DNA from: Enterocloster bolteae
GTDB lineage: Bacteria > Bacillota > Clostridia > Lachnospirales > Lachnospiraceae
NCBI RefSeq assembly: GCF_002234575.2
Contig: NZ_CP022464.2
Coordinates: 1,612,001 to 1,676,000, forward strand
Direction of reading: 5' to 3'
Length of the DNA: 64,000 nucleotides
Under the pieces are notes generated by a model. That model was not told the origin of the DNA. It made no database searches and saw only the letters and a list, made by a program, of their open reading frames with translations. This document shows positions 15,992 through 25,488 of the stretch, one piece after another (positions within the stretch are counted from its first letter, which is position 1; each line of letters starts with the position of its first letter). Both the position numbers and the translations under genes were made by a program.

Positions 15992-16288
15992 GGATTCACC
16001 TCCTTTACTTAAGTATACGATAATTTAGCAATATTACAATAGAAGAATGAAAAATAATATAAAAATAATAAATTAACAGAAAAATAATGGGATAAAAAGT
16101 TAATTAAAATACATTTTTATCCAAATAGGGGCCATTAACGGTGTAACGACGCAAGCCTTTATATATAGCAACTGGTTAATTCAAACCCAACACATGCTAC
16201 TGAGGACTACGGAGAAGATAATGTTAAGCTGGTTCTGAAAGTACCAGATGAGGTTTTATCATACTTTTAAATGGAGGGCAGGTAAAGG

Positions 16289-18242
16289 ATGTTGAAAGAC
16301 TATAGTTTAAGACAATATGCGCTGGCTTATGCGAAAGTGGGGATGGCAGTGTTCCCCTTAGTTCCGAAATCCAAAAATCCTGCCACACAACACGGATTTC
16401 AGGATGCCACAACGGATTTTAACCAGATTGACAAGTGGTGGATGAAGAATCCGAATTATAACATTGGAATAGCAACTGGCCAAGTTAGCGGCGGACTTAT
16501 TGTCATTGATTTGGATATTGACAAGGAAAAAGGAAAGCATGGCAACGAGACTTTAAGGGACTGGGAAGCAGAGCAGGGGCAACTGCCAGATACATGACGG
16601 ACGATAACCGGCAGTTGATATATGTGGGGACGGTGGTTACTTTGTGGCTCCATCCAGTATACATGAAAATGGTAATCGGTATGAATGGGAACAGGCCCCG
16701 GATGAATTTGTCATTGAGAAGGCAGCCGGGATAACACTATTTTCCGCCTGGCCTGCAGTTTACAAGCCAAAGGATTGTCAGATGAGGCCATTCTGGCTGC
16801 AGCAATGACCGAGAATGGAACCAGGTGTTTCCCGCCTTTGACGGATAAAGAGATTAAGCAGAAAGTAGAGAGCGCCCTTAAGTACCAGAAGTCAACAGCA
16901 CCGTATTCGGGGAAGGCCCCGCCGACTAAAGAAGGAATAACCCAGTTCGTGGATGCTCCTATCCAGCTTAGGTGTGAGGACTGGATATGCAATAAGGAAG
17001 GGGTATATAAGTGGGTGCAGGGAAAGAAGGATACGGACCCTCCCGTCCTCATAGATGTTTCCTATCAACAAATACTGCCGGTCGGGCTTACGAAGAATAT
17101 TGAGACAGGGGAACAGAAATATGATATTGCATTCAGTGTCAGGAGGAATGGAAAATTCATGTGGAAAGATATCAAGGTGGAGCCGGCGGAATGCTGCTCC
17201 AAGACTAAGATCGTCACGCTTGCCAACCTGGGCGTGGTTGTCAATGATCAGAAAGCGAAGAACCTTGTGAATTACATATCTGACATGTACAGGATAAATG
17301 AGGATAGCCTGCCGGTTACGAAAGCCGTGTCCCATTTCGCATGGATTGGGAAACAGTTCTTTCCCTACGTCAAGGACATCATGTTTGATGGGGACAACGC
17401 ACAGGCAAAAACCGTGCAGGCCGTAGGCCCCCGCGGCTCATTTGATACCTGGCAGAAGGGGTGTATGGAATATAGGAAGAACCTATTTGTACAGATGCTG
17501 ATGGATGCAAGCCTGGCTTCCATCCTGATTAAGAAAATCAACTGTCTCTGTTTCGTACTCCATCTCTGGGGAGCTTTCGGGACTGGAAAGACGGTGGCCT
17601 TTATGGTGGCGGCCTCCATCTGGGGTATTCCGGACGAGCTTATCCTGTCCGTGGATTCCACCATCAATTATTGTACAAGCAGGGCAGTCCTAATGAAGAG
17701 CCTACCCGTATTTGTAGATGAGACACAGCTTTCAAGAGGGAACCTGGAGAAGTTGATTTATGCGATGACGGAAGGCAAGGAAAAAGGAAGGCTGTTGAGG
17801 AACAGCAGCGAGAGATTGATAATCCGTTATTTACAGATTTTGCACATGTCCTGGAGACTGTCAGGGAACATAATGGACATGCTGGAGAGAAGTTTGTGCG
17901 GCATGTTCAAGGGATTACGGACACAGAATTGATAGGACGGCATAAGGTTCTTTGCCAAAAACTATTTATCCTGGCACAGAGCACGGGAAAGCAGGTCAGA
18001 GCATTGCCTGTATCCTCCTGGCGGATCAGCTGGCAGGGGAATGCCTATTCCCAGGGGAGAAGGCCGTTGACCTGCTGGAAGGGGTGGGATTTCTTAAAAT
18101 GGAGGCAGAGGTGTCTCAGGCAGAGAGAGCTTATCAGTTCATCATTGACTGGATTGCTGCAAATGAGAATCTATTCGACCCAATGTACAGTAATAAGGTA
18201 AGCGCCAAATATTCCACCGGATTTCATAGCCCTCCTGTTTAA
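16289..18242 (+). pseudogene. Bifunctional prim-pol / DUF927 helicase of phage or ICE, multiply frameshifted
   Basis: A replication gene in several frames. Piece one (16289-16597) is the start of a prim-pol domain (YAKVGMAVFPLVPKSKNPATQHGFQDATTD, then GLIVIDLDID). Then a stretch reading GGYFVAPSSIHENGNRYEW in another frame. The main piece (16775-17932) contains a DUF927-type helicase with Walker [12 protein letters not shown] and the Walker B-like [12 protein letters not shown]. The last piece (17952-18242) reads ACILLADQLAGECLFPGEKAVDLLEGVGFLK and is cut where IS66 sequence begins. At least three frame breaks and a small deletion make it inactive. A short C-terminal fragment of another gene (ending 16270) lies upstream. 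Confidence 0.8.
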
Positions 18243-18301
18243 CTTATAATAGTAGTCGAAAGATATTTAGATTATTTCATTACATTTATGGAGGATAGGT
18301 T

Positions 18302-18642
18302 ATGTCAGTTACTCGCAAAACCCGTGTTCTAATGCCGGAACAGATTAGGCGGATTAATGAATGCCGCCAGAGCGGCATGACAGATGCTGACTGGTGCCGT
18401 GAAAACGGCATTGCAACGGTCATCTTGAGGATCCGCGTCCGAAACAAGACGTCATTCCCATTGACCTTGTACCGCATTCTTTTCCGGAACAACATGAGTC
18501 ATCAAAGATGCAGGAAACGTACTTTAACAATTCACATACGATCGAAATTGCTGTGAAGGATATCACTATCCGTATCCGTAATGATGCTGAGCCTGCTCTG
18601 CTTACCAGAACCTTTCAGATGCTTTTGGAGTTCTTATGTTAG
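18302..18642 (+). pseudogene. IS66 accessory protein TnpA, internally deleted
   Basis: The N-terminal HTH part (MSVTRKTRVLMPEQIRRINECRQSGMTDADWCRENGIA) is in frame with ATG 18302. The C-terminal part (PKQDVIPIDLVPHSFPEQ ... TIEIAVKDITIRIRNDAEPALLTRTFQML) is in a different frame, ending at TAG 18640-18642. The codons between them, expected to encode the STFYYWLKQLR-type helix, are missing. Inactive. Confidence 0.75.
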
Positions 18643-18977
18643 GCGACATTTCCGAACTTAAGAAGATCTACATTGTGTGCGGCTACACCGATATGCGCAA
18701 ATCCATCGATGGGCTCTGTGCCATCATAGAAGACCAGCTTAAGATGGATCCATTGTCCAGTGCTCTCTTCCTTTTCTACGGAAGAAGACGGGACAGGATC
18801 AAAGCTTTGTTCCGGGAAGCGGACGGATTCGTTCTGATCTATAAGCGGCTGGCTATCCACGGCGGTTATCAATGGCCCAGGAAGCAGTCAGAGGTCCGGA
18901 ATCTTTCCTGGAGGGAGTTTGACTGGCTGATGTCTGGAATCGATATTGACCAGCCCAAAGCACTGAAAGCGGAGTGA
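18636..18977 (+). CDS. tnpB: IS66 TnpB (Orf2)
   Basis: A 113-residue IS66 Orf2-like protein, complete: MLGDISELKKIYIVCGYTDMRKSIDGLCAIIEDQLKMDPLSSALFLFYGRRRDRIKALFREADGFVLIYKRL...W. Its ATG overlaps the end of tnpA by 7 bp as in functional IS66 elements. The usual partners are broken, so it is unlikely to act. Its biochemical role in IS66 transposition is accessory. Confidence 0.88.
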   Translation: MLGDISELKKIYIVCGYTDMRKSIDGLCAIIEDQLKMDPLSSALFLFYGRRRDRIKALFREADGFVLIYKRLAIHGGYQWPRKQSEVRNLSWREFDWLMSGIDIDQPKALKAE

Positions 18978-19063
18978 AAACTAGCAGTTTCCAGGTTGTA
19001 TTTTCCCTTGATAACGGCCCCGCTTTTGATATAATAAGGTTATGAAATCCCAGGAGAGAAACG

Positions 19064-20397
19064 ATGGCTTCCAGTGCAAAAAATATCCAGCTCAGAGAAC
19101 TGAAAGATACAATCTTACAACTGAACACAATGGTATCTGAACAGACGGAGCTAATCAAATCCCTCCGTCTTATGATTGACGAAAAGTCCAGCCGTGAAAA
19201 AGCATTGCAGGAACAGGTAGACTATCTTACTCAAAAACTTTTCGGCCCATCCAGCGAAAGAAGAGCCGATGACATTCCAGGACAACAGAATCTTTTTGAT
19301 GAAGCAGAAATAGAACAGGATCCGTCCCTGTTGGAAGAAGAGACTGTGATCAGGGAGAATACCCGTAAAAAGAAAGCAGCCCATGATGATCTCTTCAAAG
19401 GTCTGAGGGTGGAAAAAGTAGTCATCCCTCTTCCAGAAGAAGAACAGGTCTGTCCAGTCTGCGGCACGCAGATGGTCCTGATCGGCGAGGAGTATGTCCG
19501 CCGGGAACTGGAATTCGTTCCAGCCACATGTAAAGTCATTGAATACTACAGCCAGAGTTATGGATGCCCCTCCTGCAAAGAAGGCCATGGAGATACAGAA
19601 AAACCTGTGATCATAAAGTCCCAGGTTCCGGCGACCATGATTGGGAAAGGCCCTGCCTCGGCATCCACTGTTGCGTGGACGATGTACCAGAAGTACGCCA
19701 ACGGGCTCCCTCTTTACCGCTAGGAAAAGGACTGGAAACAGTATGGCGCTCAGATCAGCCGGACCACCTTTGCCAACTAGAACATCTACTGCTCACAGAA
19801 CTATTTCCAGCCGTTGTATGATTACTTCCACCGGAAACGTCCAGGTGCTGAATGAGGAAGGGCGTAAAGCCCAGTCCCAGTCATTTATGTGGCTGTTTCG
19901 AAGTGGTGAGGATGGGTACCCGGCACTCATCCTGTATGGTTATTCCCCGACCAGGAGCGGCAGCCAGGCAAAGGAATTCCTGGAAGGCTACAGCGGGTAT
20001 CTGGAAACCGACGGTTATCAGGGGTACAACAGCCTGCCAGGGATCAAACGTTGTTCCTGCTGGGCCCATATCCGCCGGTATTTTATCGATGCCGTGCCGA
20101 AAGGAAAGCAGTATGATTACAGCCAGCCTGCAGTACAGGGTGTCCAGTACTGCAGCCGTTTGTTTGTCATAGAGGACTCCATTAACAAAAAGTACCCCGG
20201 TGATTATGAAAAGCGCAAGTAGCTACGCCTCGAGAAGGAAAAGCCCGTTCTGGAGGCTTTTTGGTCATGGCTCAACCAACAGAAGCCTGTTCTGAATACC
20301 CGGATGGACAAAGCAGTCAACTATGTTCTCAACCGGCGTGATGCAGCAGAGACCTATCTGGAAGATGGACGGTGCTGCTTTACCAATAATCTCAGCT
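19064..20397 (+). pseudogene. IS66 TnpC transposase, interrupted and truncated
   Basis: From ATG 19064 an intact N-terminal half shows a coiled coil (residues 5-70), the zinc-binding CPVCGTQM...YGCPSCKEG region, and then a TAG at 19721 replacing a codon after NGLPLYR. A second TAG follows 18 codons later where Trp is expected (TTFAN-stop-NIYCSQNYFQPLYDYF), then a frame change leads to the DDE core ETDGYQGYNSLPGIKRCSCWAHIRRYF. Another stop occurs after YEKRK. The match ends at CCFTNNLSLY, where the family usually continues NAIRPF. Dead. Confidence 0.85.
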
Positions 20398-20531
20398 TAT
20401 ACATAGGATATTTTTATCCTTATCTTTTGCCATAGATAGCATAAATCAAAGTATTTTTCAATAAAAGATGTGGATAATAATCAGCCTTATCCTTGATAAA
20501 AGAATCATCAAATTTATGGAGGTGATACCAC

Positions 20532-20651
20532 ATGGAACAATACGACAAAAATGTAACTGCCATCCTTGAATTTCTTGTTGCAAAGAACTTCAGTGCATCT
20601 GTGATGCGAGTCTATTATTTAATAAACGGATTAAAAGGAATACCTTTGTAA
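20532..20651 (+). pseudogene. Tyrosine-recombinase/integrase N-terminal fragment
   Basis: A 39-codon frame with a strong GGAGGTGATACC site before ATG 20532: MEQYDKNVTAILEFLVAKNFSASVMRVYY, resembling the SAM-like N-terminus of site-specific integrases (LxxKNFSASVxRxH). It then stops. A terminator follows ten bases on. Probably the leftover of an integrase of a lost element; resemblance is by eye only. Confidence 0.4.
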
Positions 20652-20660
20652 AAAATGCTG

Positions 20661-20685
20661 GGGAGCGCCTAAAATGGGCACTCCC
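20661..20685 (+). terminator. Rho-independent terminator
   Basis: GGGAGCGCC pairs with GGCACTCCC (one mismatch) around TAAAATG, followed by TTTTC. It lies 10 bp past the integrase-like fragment. The stretch 20690-20870 after it shows no gene. Confidence 0.55.
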
Positions 20686-20874
20686 TTTTCTGATATATTA
20701 GTCATTGTCCACCTGCCTCAAACGGGATATAATTATTGTTACTAATTTGTTACTAATTGAGCGATTCTTGCATATTCTCATAGGGTACTAAATATTGCAT
20801 TTATAGGGCTTACAGCTTTCTTAAATTGTCTGTAAATTGGAAATATTTAGGTATATTATAATTCCGGACATTTT

Positions 20875-21681
20875 TTACCTGCTTGATTCTATCTGTCCTG
20901 CCAGCCGCGCATTGTCCAGAAGGGATGCCAGCTGAATTTCGGAGGAATATCCGTTTGTCATCTCATCTATTTTGCCGTTGGCGGCCGGATGGTAGTATCG
21001 GCCCTCCTGTTCCGCCCGTTTTCCTTCTATGATGGCCTCTGTCAGGATCTGACGGTCAGACACCCTCAGTTTTTCCGGGATTTCATTAATAATCAGAAGC
21101 GGGGGGCAAAGCTCCCCCTCCGGCATTCCTGCCTTTGTCCGGCAGCCGGCAGATCTGAGCACTCCCTGGAGTTTTACAGGCTCGCCGTGAAACAAATATC
21201 CTGTACAGAAGCCGCGGTTCGCTCCGATGACCTGGACACCGTGGGAGGTGAGCCAGGATACTGTGGCTTTCCGTTCCAGCATATCCTTGGGCCCGGTGGA
21301 TATCAGAATGATAGGGATTTCAGCTAAAGCGGGGAGATCTGGGCAAAGCTCCTCACCCTTGATCTCTCCGATACCGCCCATGCCGCAGGTAACCGCAGCC
21401 GGGATACCGAGCTTTTTGCATACCGCCATGGTTCCGGAGGCAGTGAGCGCGCCGGAGACTCCGTTTTTAAGAGCATTCTCCAGGATACTGCAATCAATTC
21501 TTATGGCGGATTGAGCCTCTGTCCGGAAGGAGAGATACTTAGTGATGGTTCCGATTTTGATTTCTCCTTTGTAAATCCAGGCAATAAGGGCCTCTGGAAG
21601 CGTCCAGTTTTCAAGGAGGTAATTATTTGTCAGAGAGCGCAGACCGTGAGTCAGAAGCGCTGTTTCAATTAAGTATTTCAT
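20875..21681 (-). CDS. PsuG-like pseudouridine-5'-phosphate glycosidase family protein
   Basis: A 268-residue protein, the last gene of a minus-strand operon with a ribose-type ABC transporter. The core NGVSGALTASGTMAVCKKLGIPAAVTCGMGGIGEI and the following DLPALAEIPIILISTGPKDMLERKATVSWLTSHGVQVIGANRGF match the layout of PsuG/IndA glycosidases, which cleave the C-C bond of pseudouridine 5'-phosphate. It is shorter and clearly divergent: the N-terminal ESTIISHG motif reads ETALLTHG. Two bases separate it from the binding protein. Reaction probably a related glycosidase or lyase on a sugar phosphate; assignment moderate. Confidence 0.6.
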   Translation of the reverse strand: MKYLIETALLTHGLRSLTNNYLLENWTLPEALIAWIYKGEIKIGTITKYLSFRTEAQSAIRIDCSILENALKNGVSGALTASGTMAVCKKLGIPAAVTCGMGGIGEIKGEELCPDLPALAEIPIILISTGPKDMLERKATVSWLTSHGVQVIGANRGFCTGYLFHGEPVKLQGVLRSAGCRTKAGMPEGELCPPLLIINEIPEKLRVSDRQILTEAIIEGKRAEQEGRYYHPAANGKIDEMTNGYSSEIQLASLLDNARLAGQIESSR

Positions 21682-21683
21682 TT

Positions 21684-22820
21684 TTATTTCCAGCCTTCAA
21701 AATCAGCGACATTGTCCTGAGTGACAAGTGTCAAAGGCAGGTAAACCGGATCTTTAAAGGTTTTTCCCTGGACGATGAGCATAGCCATCTCCTCAGCCGC
21801 CTTTGTGTAAATAGCGCTGGAGTAGGTCATGCTTCCCATCATGGTTCCGTCCTCAATGGCTGCCTTTGCGTCAGTGGTGTAGTCTACGCCGTAAACCATA
21901 ACATCCTTATTGCCCATTTCCTGAAGAGCCTGAACAGCAGCTAACGCCATGTTGTCGTTGCAGGCAAAGATTCCCTTCAGATCCGGGTGCGCTGTGAGAA
22001 TGTCCTTAGTGGCCTCGTAGGCTTTTTCTGTATCCCAGTCACAGGCCTGCGCAGCTACCAACTCCACGCCTTCTGTGTTCTCGAAAACAGTTTTGGCTCC
22101 ATTTGTCCTTCCAACACTCTGTCCTGCTCCTTCCAGCCCTGCTAGAATGGCAACCTTTCCACCATCCTCCATTCTGGAAATCATGTCATTGGCTACAGTG
22201 CTGCCCTGCTCCTCAAAATTTACAGTGATTTTACCGTCCAGATGACCGCCTGCGTCAGCCAGGGCTTCTGCGTCTACGCCGGGTCCAAGATTTATGACAG
22301 GTATCTCTGCCTCATTGGCAGCTACGATGCCCGGAATCAGATTCGTTCCGTCAATAGGAGACAGGATAATGGCGTCAAAACCCATTGTAACCATGGTGTT
22401 TAAGGCGTCTAACTGGCCCTGGGTGTCATCTTCGGCATCTGCCTCAAATACCCTTATCTCAATTCCGAGATCCTCTGCCGCTTCCTCGTAGCGTGTCTTC
22501 ATGGTTCCCCAGAACTCATTGGAGGTGGAGCTGATAAGAACACCTATCTTTTCGCCCTGGCCGCTTTTGGGGAGCTCTCCCAGAGCCTCGTTCATCCTCT
22601 TTTCCACATCAGCCAGCAGCAGCCCGGCCTTGTCAGCTGATTCAGTCTCAGCAACGGTAGCAGAAACAGCCTCCTTGGCGGGCTCTGATTCTGTTTCCTT
22701 CGCAGCTGCCGCAGATGTTTCCGGAGCAGACGTTTCCTTTGCGCCGCCTGAGCTGCTGCATCCGGTTAATACCGCTGCTATACATCCGGCTGCCAATAAG
22801 CCTGTAATAAATTTTCTCAT
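21684..22820 (-). CDS. Sugar/nucleoside ABC transporter substrate-binding lipoprotein (RbsB type)
   Basis: A 378-residue lipoprotein with signal MRKFITGLLAAGCIAAVLTGC (lipobox LTGC, Cys21) and a Glu/Ala/Ser/Thr-rich linker to about residue 65. The periplasmic-binding type 1 fold begins KIGVLISSTSNEFWGTMKTRYEEAAEDLGI, and the hinge region FDAIILSPIDGTNLIPGIVAANEAEIPVINLG is typical for ribose/galactose-type binding proteins. It belongs with the permease and ATPase upstream and the PsuG-like enzyme downstream, so a nucleoside- or pentose-like ligand is plausible. Confidence 0.9.
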   Translation of the reverse strand: MRKFITGLLAAGCIAAVLTGCSSSGGAKETSAPETSAAAAKETESEPAKEAVSATVAETESADKAGLLLADVEKRMNEALGELPKSGQGEKIGVLISSTSNEFWGTMKTRYEEAAEDLGIEIRVFEADAEDDTQGQLDALNTMVTMGFDAIILSPIDGTNLIPGIVAANEAEIPVINLGPGVDAEALADAGGHLDGKITVNFEEQGSTVANDMISRMEDGGKVAILAGLEGAGQSVGRTNGAKTVFENTEGVELVAAQACDWDTEKAYEATKDILTAHPDLKGIFACNDNMALAAVQALQEMGNKDVMVYGVDYTTDAKAAIEDGTMMGSMTYSSAIYTKAAEEMAMLIVQGKTFKDPVYLPLTLVTQDNVADFEGWK

Positions 22821-22863
22821 GATAACCTCCTTAACCTTTTTGAATTTTAATAATAAATAGTTA

Positions 22864-23820
22864 CTATTTTATTAAAGCCCTTGTATTCCAGACTCTAATC
22901 TCTGAAATAAGTACAGACGCCAGCAACAGAAAGCCTGTGACCCATTGCTGGAAATCAGAGGACACGCTTAAAAGCGTCAGCCCGTTTCTGATAATTCCCA
23001 ATATCAGCACAGCCAGGACAGTTCCGGCAATGCTGGCGTTTCCGCCGCGGATCGGCGTGCCTCCCATAATCACTGCCGTGATGGCGTCCAGCTCCATGTT
23101 CATGCCGGCGTTTGGCTCAGCAGAATTCAGGCGTGCTGTGATAATCACTGCTGTGACGGCCGCCGTAATACCTAAAAAAACGTGAACGGATATGCGGTAG
23201 AAGCCGGTCCGCACTCCCGACCGCTTCAGCGCCGTCTCACTGCCGCCCAGGGCCTGTACGTAATTTCCCCATTTTACATGAAACATCAGGGGAGAGGACA
23301 GAAGAATCAGTGTCAGGGCGAAAAGCACCGGAAACTGGAATTCCCCGATGCGGCCGATTCCCAACTGCATAAAAGCCTTTCCAAACTTGGTAATGGGTTT
23401 TCCGTCCGTAATCATCAGGGAAATTCCGCGGAGCATACCGCCGGAGGCCAGGGTGAGTACGAAAAAATTAATTCCCGTACAGTGAATGAGGGCGCCATTT
23501 AAAGCCCCCATCAGGCCTCCTGCCGCAATGCCTGTGAGGACAGCCGCCCAAATTTCAATTCCCCCATGGAGAGCCAGCGCTGTCAGGACTCCGCAGAGAG
23601 ACACAATGGAACCGGCGGACAGATCCATTACTCCGGATGCAATGACAAAGGTCATGCCGACTGCCAGAATCATCCGGTAACTGGCTGCCTCCAGGATATT
23701 TCGTATATTTTTCCATGTAAAGAAGTATTCGCTTTTTCCTGCAAGAACCGCGCAGATAATAAGCAGCACAGCAGACAGAAAAAGCTGCTGCGAGTATTTA
23801 CTCATCCATTTTTTCATCAT
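22864..23820 (-). CDS. ABC transporter permease (RbsC type)
   Basis: A permease of about 318 residues of the BPD_transp_2 family, with eight or more hydrophobic segments and the family's GxxDLSAGSIVSLCGVLTALAL and GGTPIRGGNASIAGTVLAVLILGIIRNGL motifs. The longest frame starts with TTG at 23841; ATG 23820 is chosen since GGGAAG-rich sequence precedes it. The start overlaps the end of the ATPase gene, so translation is coupled. It forms the membrane channel of the importer with its neighbours. Confidence 0.9.
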   Translation of the reverse strand: MMKKWMSKYSQQLFLSAVLLIICAVLAGKSEYFFTWKNIRNILEAASYRMILAVGMTFVIASGVMDLSAGSIVSLCGVLTALALHGGIEIWAAVLTGIAAGGLMGALNGALIHCTGINFFVLTLASGGMLRGISLMITDGKPITKFGKAFMQLGIGRIGEFQFPVLFALTLILLSSPLMFHVKWGNYVQALGGSETALKRSGVRTGFYRISVHVFLGITAAVTAVIITARLNSAEPNAGMNMELDAITAVIMGGTPIRGGNASIAGTVLAVLILGIIRNGLTLLSVSSDFQQWVTGFLLLASVLISEIRVWNTRALIK

Positions 23821-24592
23821 CCGCCTGTTCTTCCCTTTCAATAATCGACTGGTACAGCTGTTCCGGGGAACTGTCCCTTGTCAGGAAGAAATCCACCTGT
23901 CTGCCGTTTTTGATTACGCATATCCGGTCGGAAATGTCATAGACCTGAAACAAGTTGTGGCTGATCAGGATAATGGTTTTTCCCTGTTTCTTTAAGGTGC
24001 GAAACAGATTCATAATCCGTTCCGTCTCCTTCATTCCCATTGCCGAGGTAGGTTCATCAAAAATCATAATATCGCCATTCTGATAGACGGCCCGCGCAAT
24101 GGCGACGGCCTGGCGTTGCCCACCTGACATTTTCTCTACCGGCTGCCGGATATCCGGAATACGGATATGGAACTGTCTCAGAAGCTTTTCTGTTTCCTGA
24201 TACATGGCTCTGTGATCAAGAAAAATACCGAAATGCAGAAGCTCACGTCCTAAAAAAAGATTGCCGGCGCAATCCTTGCAGTTGTCAAGGGCCAGATCCT
24301 GATAGACGGCTGTAATTCCCTGCTCCATTGCCTCCTTTGCGGTAAGAGAATGAAATACACGGTCTTTAATCTGGATGACACCCTGATCCGGCTTCAGGCA
24401 TCCGGTGAGGATCTGAATCAGCGTGCTTTTTCCGGAACCATTGTCGCCGACAATGGCTGTAATCTCTCCGCCGTAGGCATGAAAATTCATGTTATCAAGA
24501 GCTGTGATGGAGCCGAACCGTTTTACAATGCCCTCCATCTGGATCATCAGTTTATTCAAGGCAGGAACTCCAATCTGTAGAAAATCTATCAT
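23798..24592 (-). CDS. ABC transporter ATP-binding protein (single-domain RbsA type)
   Basis: A 264-residue ATPase with Walker A GDNGSGKST, signature MSGGQRQAVAIARAV, Walker B IMIFDEPTSAMG and ISHNL. Classical RbsA has two such domains; here there is one, as in several Clostridia sugar importers. The start is uncertain: ATG 24592 begins the longest frame, but TTG at 24559 has a TGGAG site 8 bases upstream and ATG 24547 also precedes the conserved MEGIVKRFG. First gene of the four-gene operon; the DNA just upstream is mosaic, so the native promoter may have been replaced. Confidence 0.88.
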   Translation of the reverse strand: MIDFLQIGVPALNKLMIQMEGIVKRFGSITALDNMNFHAYGGEITAIVGDNGSGKSTLIQILTGCLKPDQGVIQIKDRVFHSLTAKEAMEQGITAVYQDLALDNCKDCAGNLFLGRELLHFGIFLDHRAMYQETEKLLRQFHIRIPDIRQPVEKMSGGQRQAVAIARAVYQNGDIMIFDEPTSAMGMKETERIMNLFRTLKKQGKTIILISHNLFQVYDISDRICVIKNGRQVDFFLTRDSSPEQLYQSIIEREEQADDEKMDE

Positions 24593-24716
24593 TATTCTAC
24601 CATCTTTTGCTGTGCTTTGAGATTGAAATTTTCTATGGAATCAATGCAATCATTGACAATAGCTATAAAATAGCCAACTTCCTTCCTTGCCGTATAAAAT
24701 AAAGGGGCATACCTGT

Positions 24717-24875
24717 CAGTCAGAAGCAACAGAATTGATAGCACAGATATCTGAGGGCCTGACTTTGATGGAAAAGAATTAAAGAGAAAAAGCACAACCA
24801 TATATTAAAAAATTATCAGAACAGATTTTGAACTATGATGGGGATAACTGGATTGATAAAAGTACAGAGGAATAA
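24717..24875 (+). pseudogene. Unrecognised gene remnant
   Basis: One frame reads QSEATELIAQISEGLTLMEKN, then TAA, then REKAQPYIKKLSEQILNYDGDNWIDKSTEE and a stop. The composition on both sides of the TAA is protein-like, suggesting a C-terminal gene fragment with one nonsense change. No start is present. I do not recognise the parent. Confidence 0.3.
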
Positions 24876-25488
24876 TATTTATGCCTTTGAAATAGATGAA
24901 AAATGAAAATAAGTCAATAGTATTTGTAGAGCCGTATCAGCAATGGTACGGTTTAATAAAGTATGACGGGCATGCCCGTGTTCTGTGGTGAAAGTCCACA
25001 TAGGCGTAGCTACCGACGAACTTTATAGCGACTCCCAAGGTTCATATCGTGAGATGTGGGCGAGAAGAAGGGATAGCGAAATCGTAGCCCTACGGACAGA
25101 AACCTGATAATAAGGCGTGCATGGCGGGTAAGTTGGCTTAAAGCAACGAAGCCCTAAAGGTAGCCGTAACCTATGTGCGTAAATTAGGAGGGTAGACGAG
25201 GAAAGAACACGGACTTATCCCGTGAGGTCTCACGGACGTAAGTATTGGTTGAAGTGGTTGAAGTATCCCGCTTGCGGTTGAAAACGATTTATCGTGAGAA
25301 GTCAGCAGAAGCCATAGTAGGCAATCTTGTTAAAAAAAATTGCTGAAGGGCTGAACAATGTAACCGTGCAGACGAATGTATGTACCTGTGGATATCTGAC
25401 AGCGGATGTAGGCGAAACGTATAGGAGCTGTAAACGCGAAAATATAGGACTTATCACAGGGAGCGGAAAGGAGCGAAGCACACAAAGC

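Larger units (their letters stand above)
18243..20400 (+). mobile_element. Degenerate IS66-family element
   Basis: The usual IS66 gene order tnpA-tnpB-tnpC is present with tnpA and tnpB overlapping, but tnpA has lost its middle, tnpC carries stops, and the 3' end stops abruptly after NNLS at about 20397, short of the C-terminus. The left edge follows directly on the truncated prim-pol gene. Terminal repeats were not identified. Confidence 0.75.
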
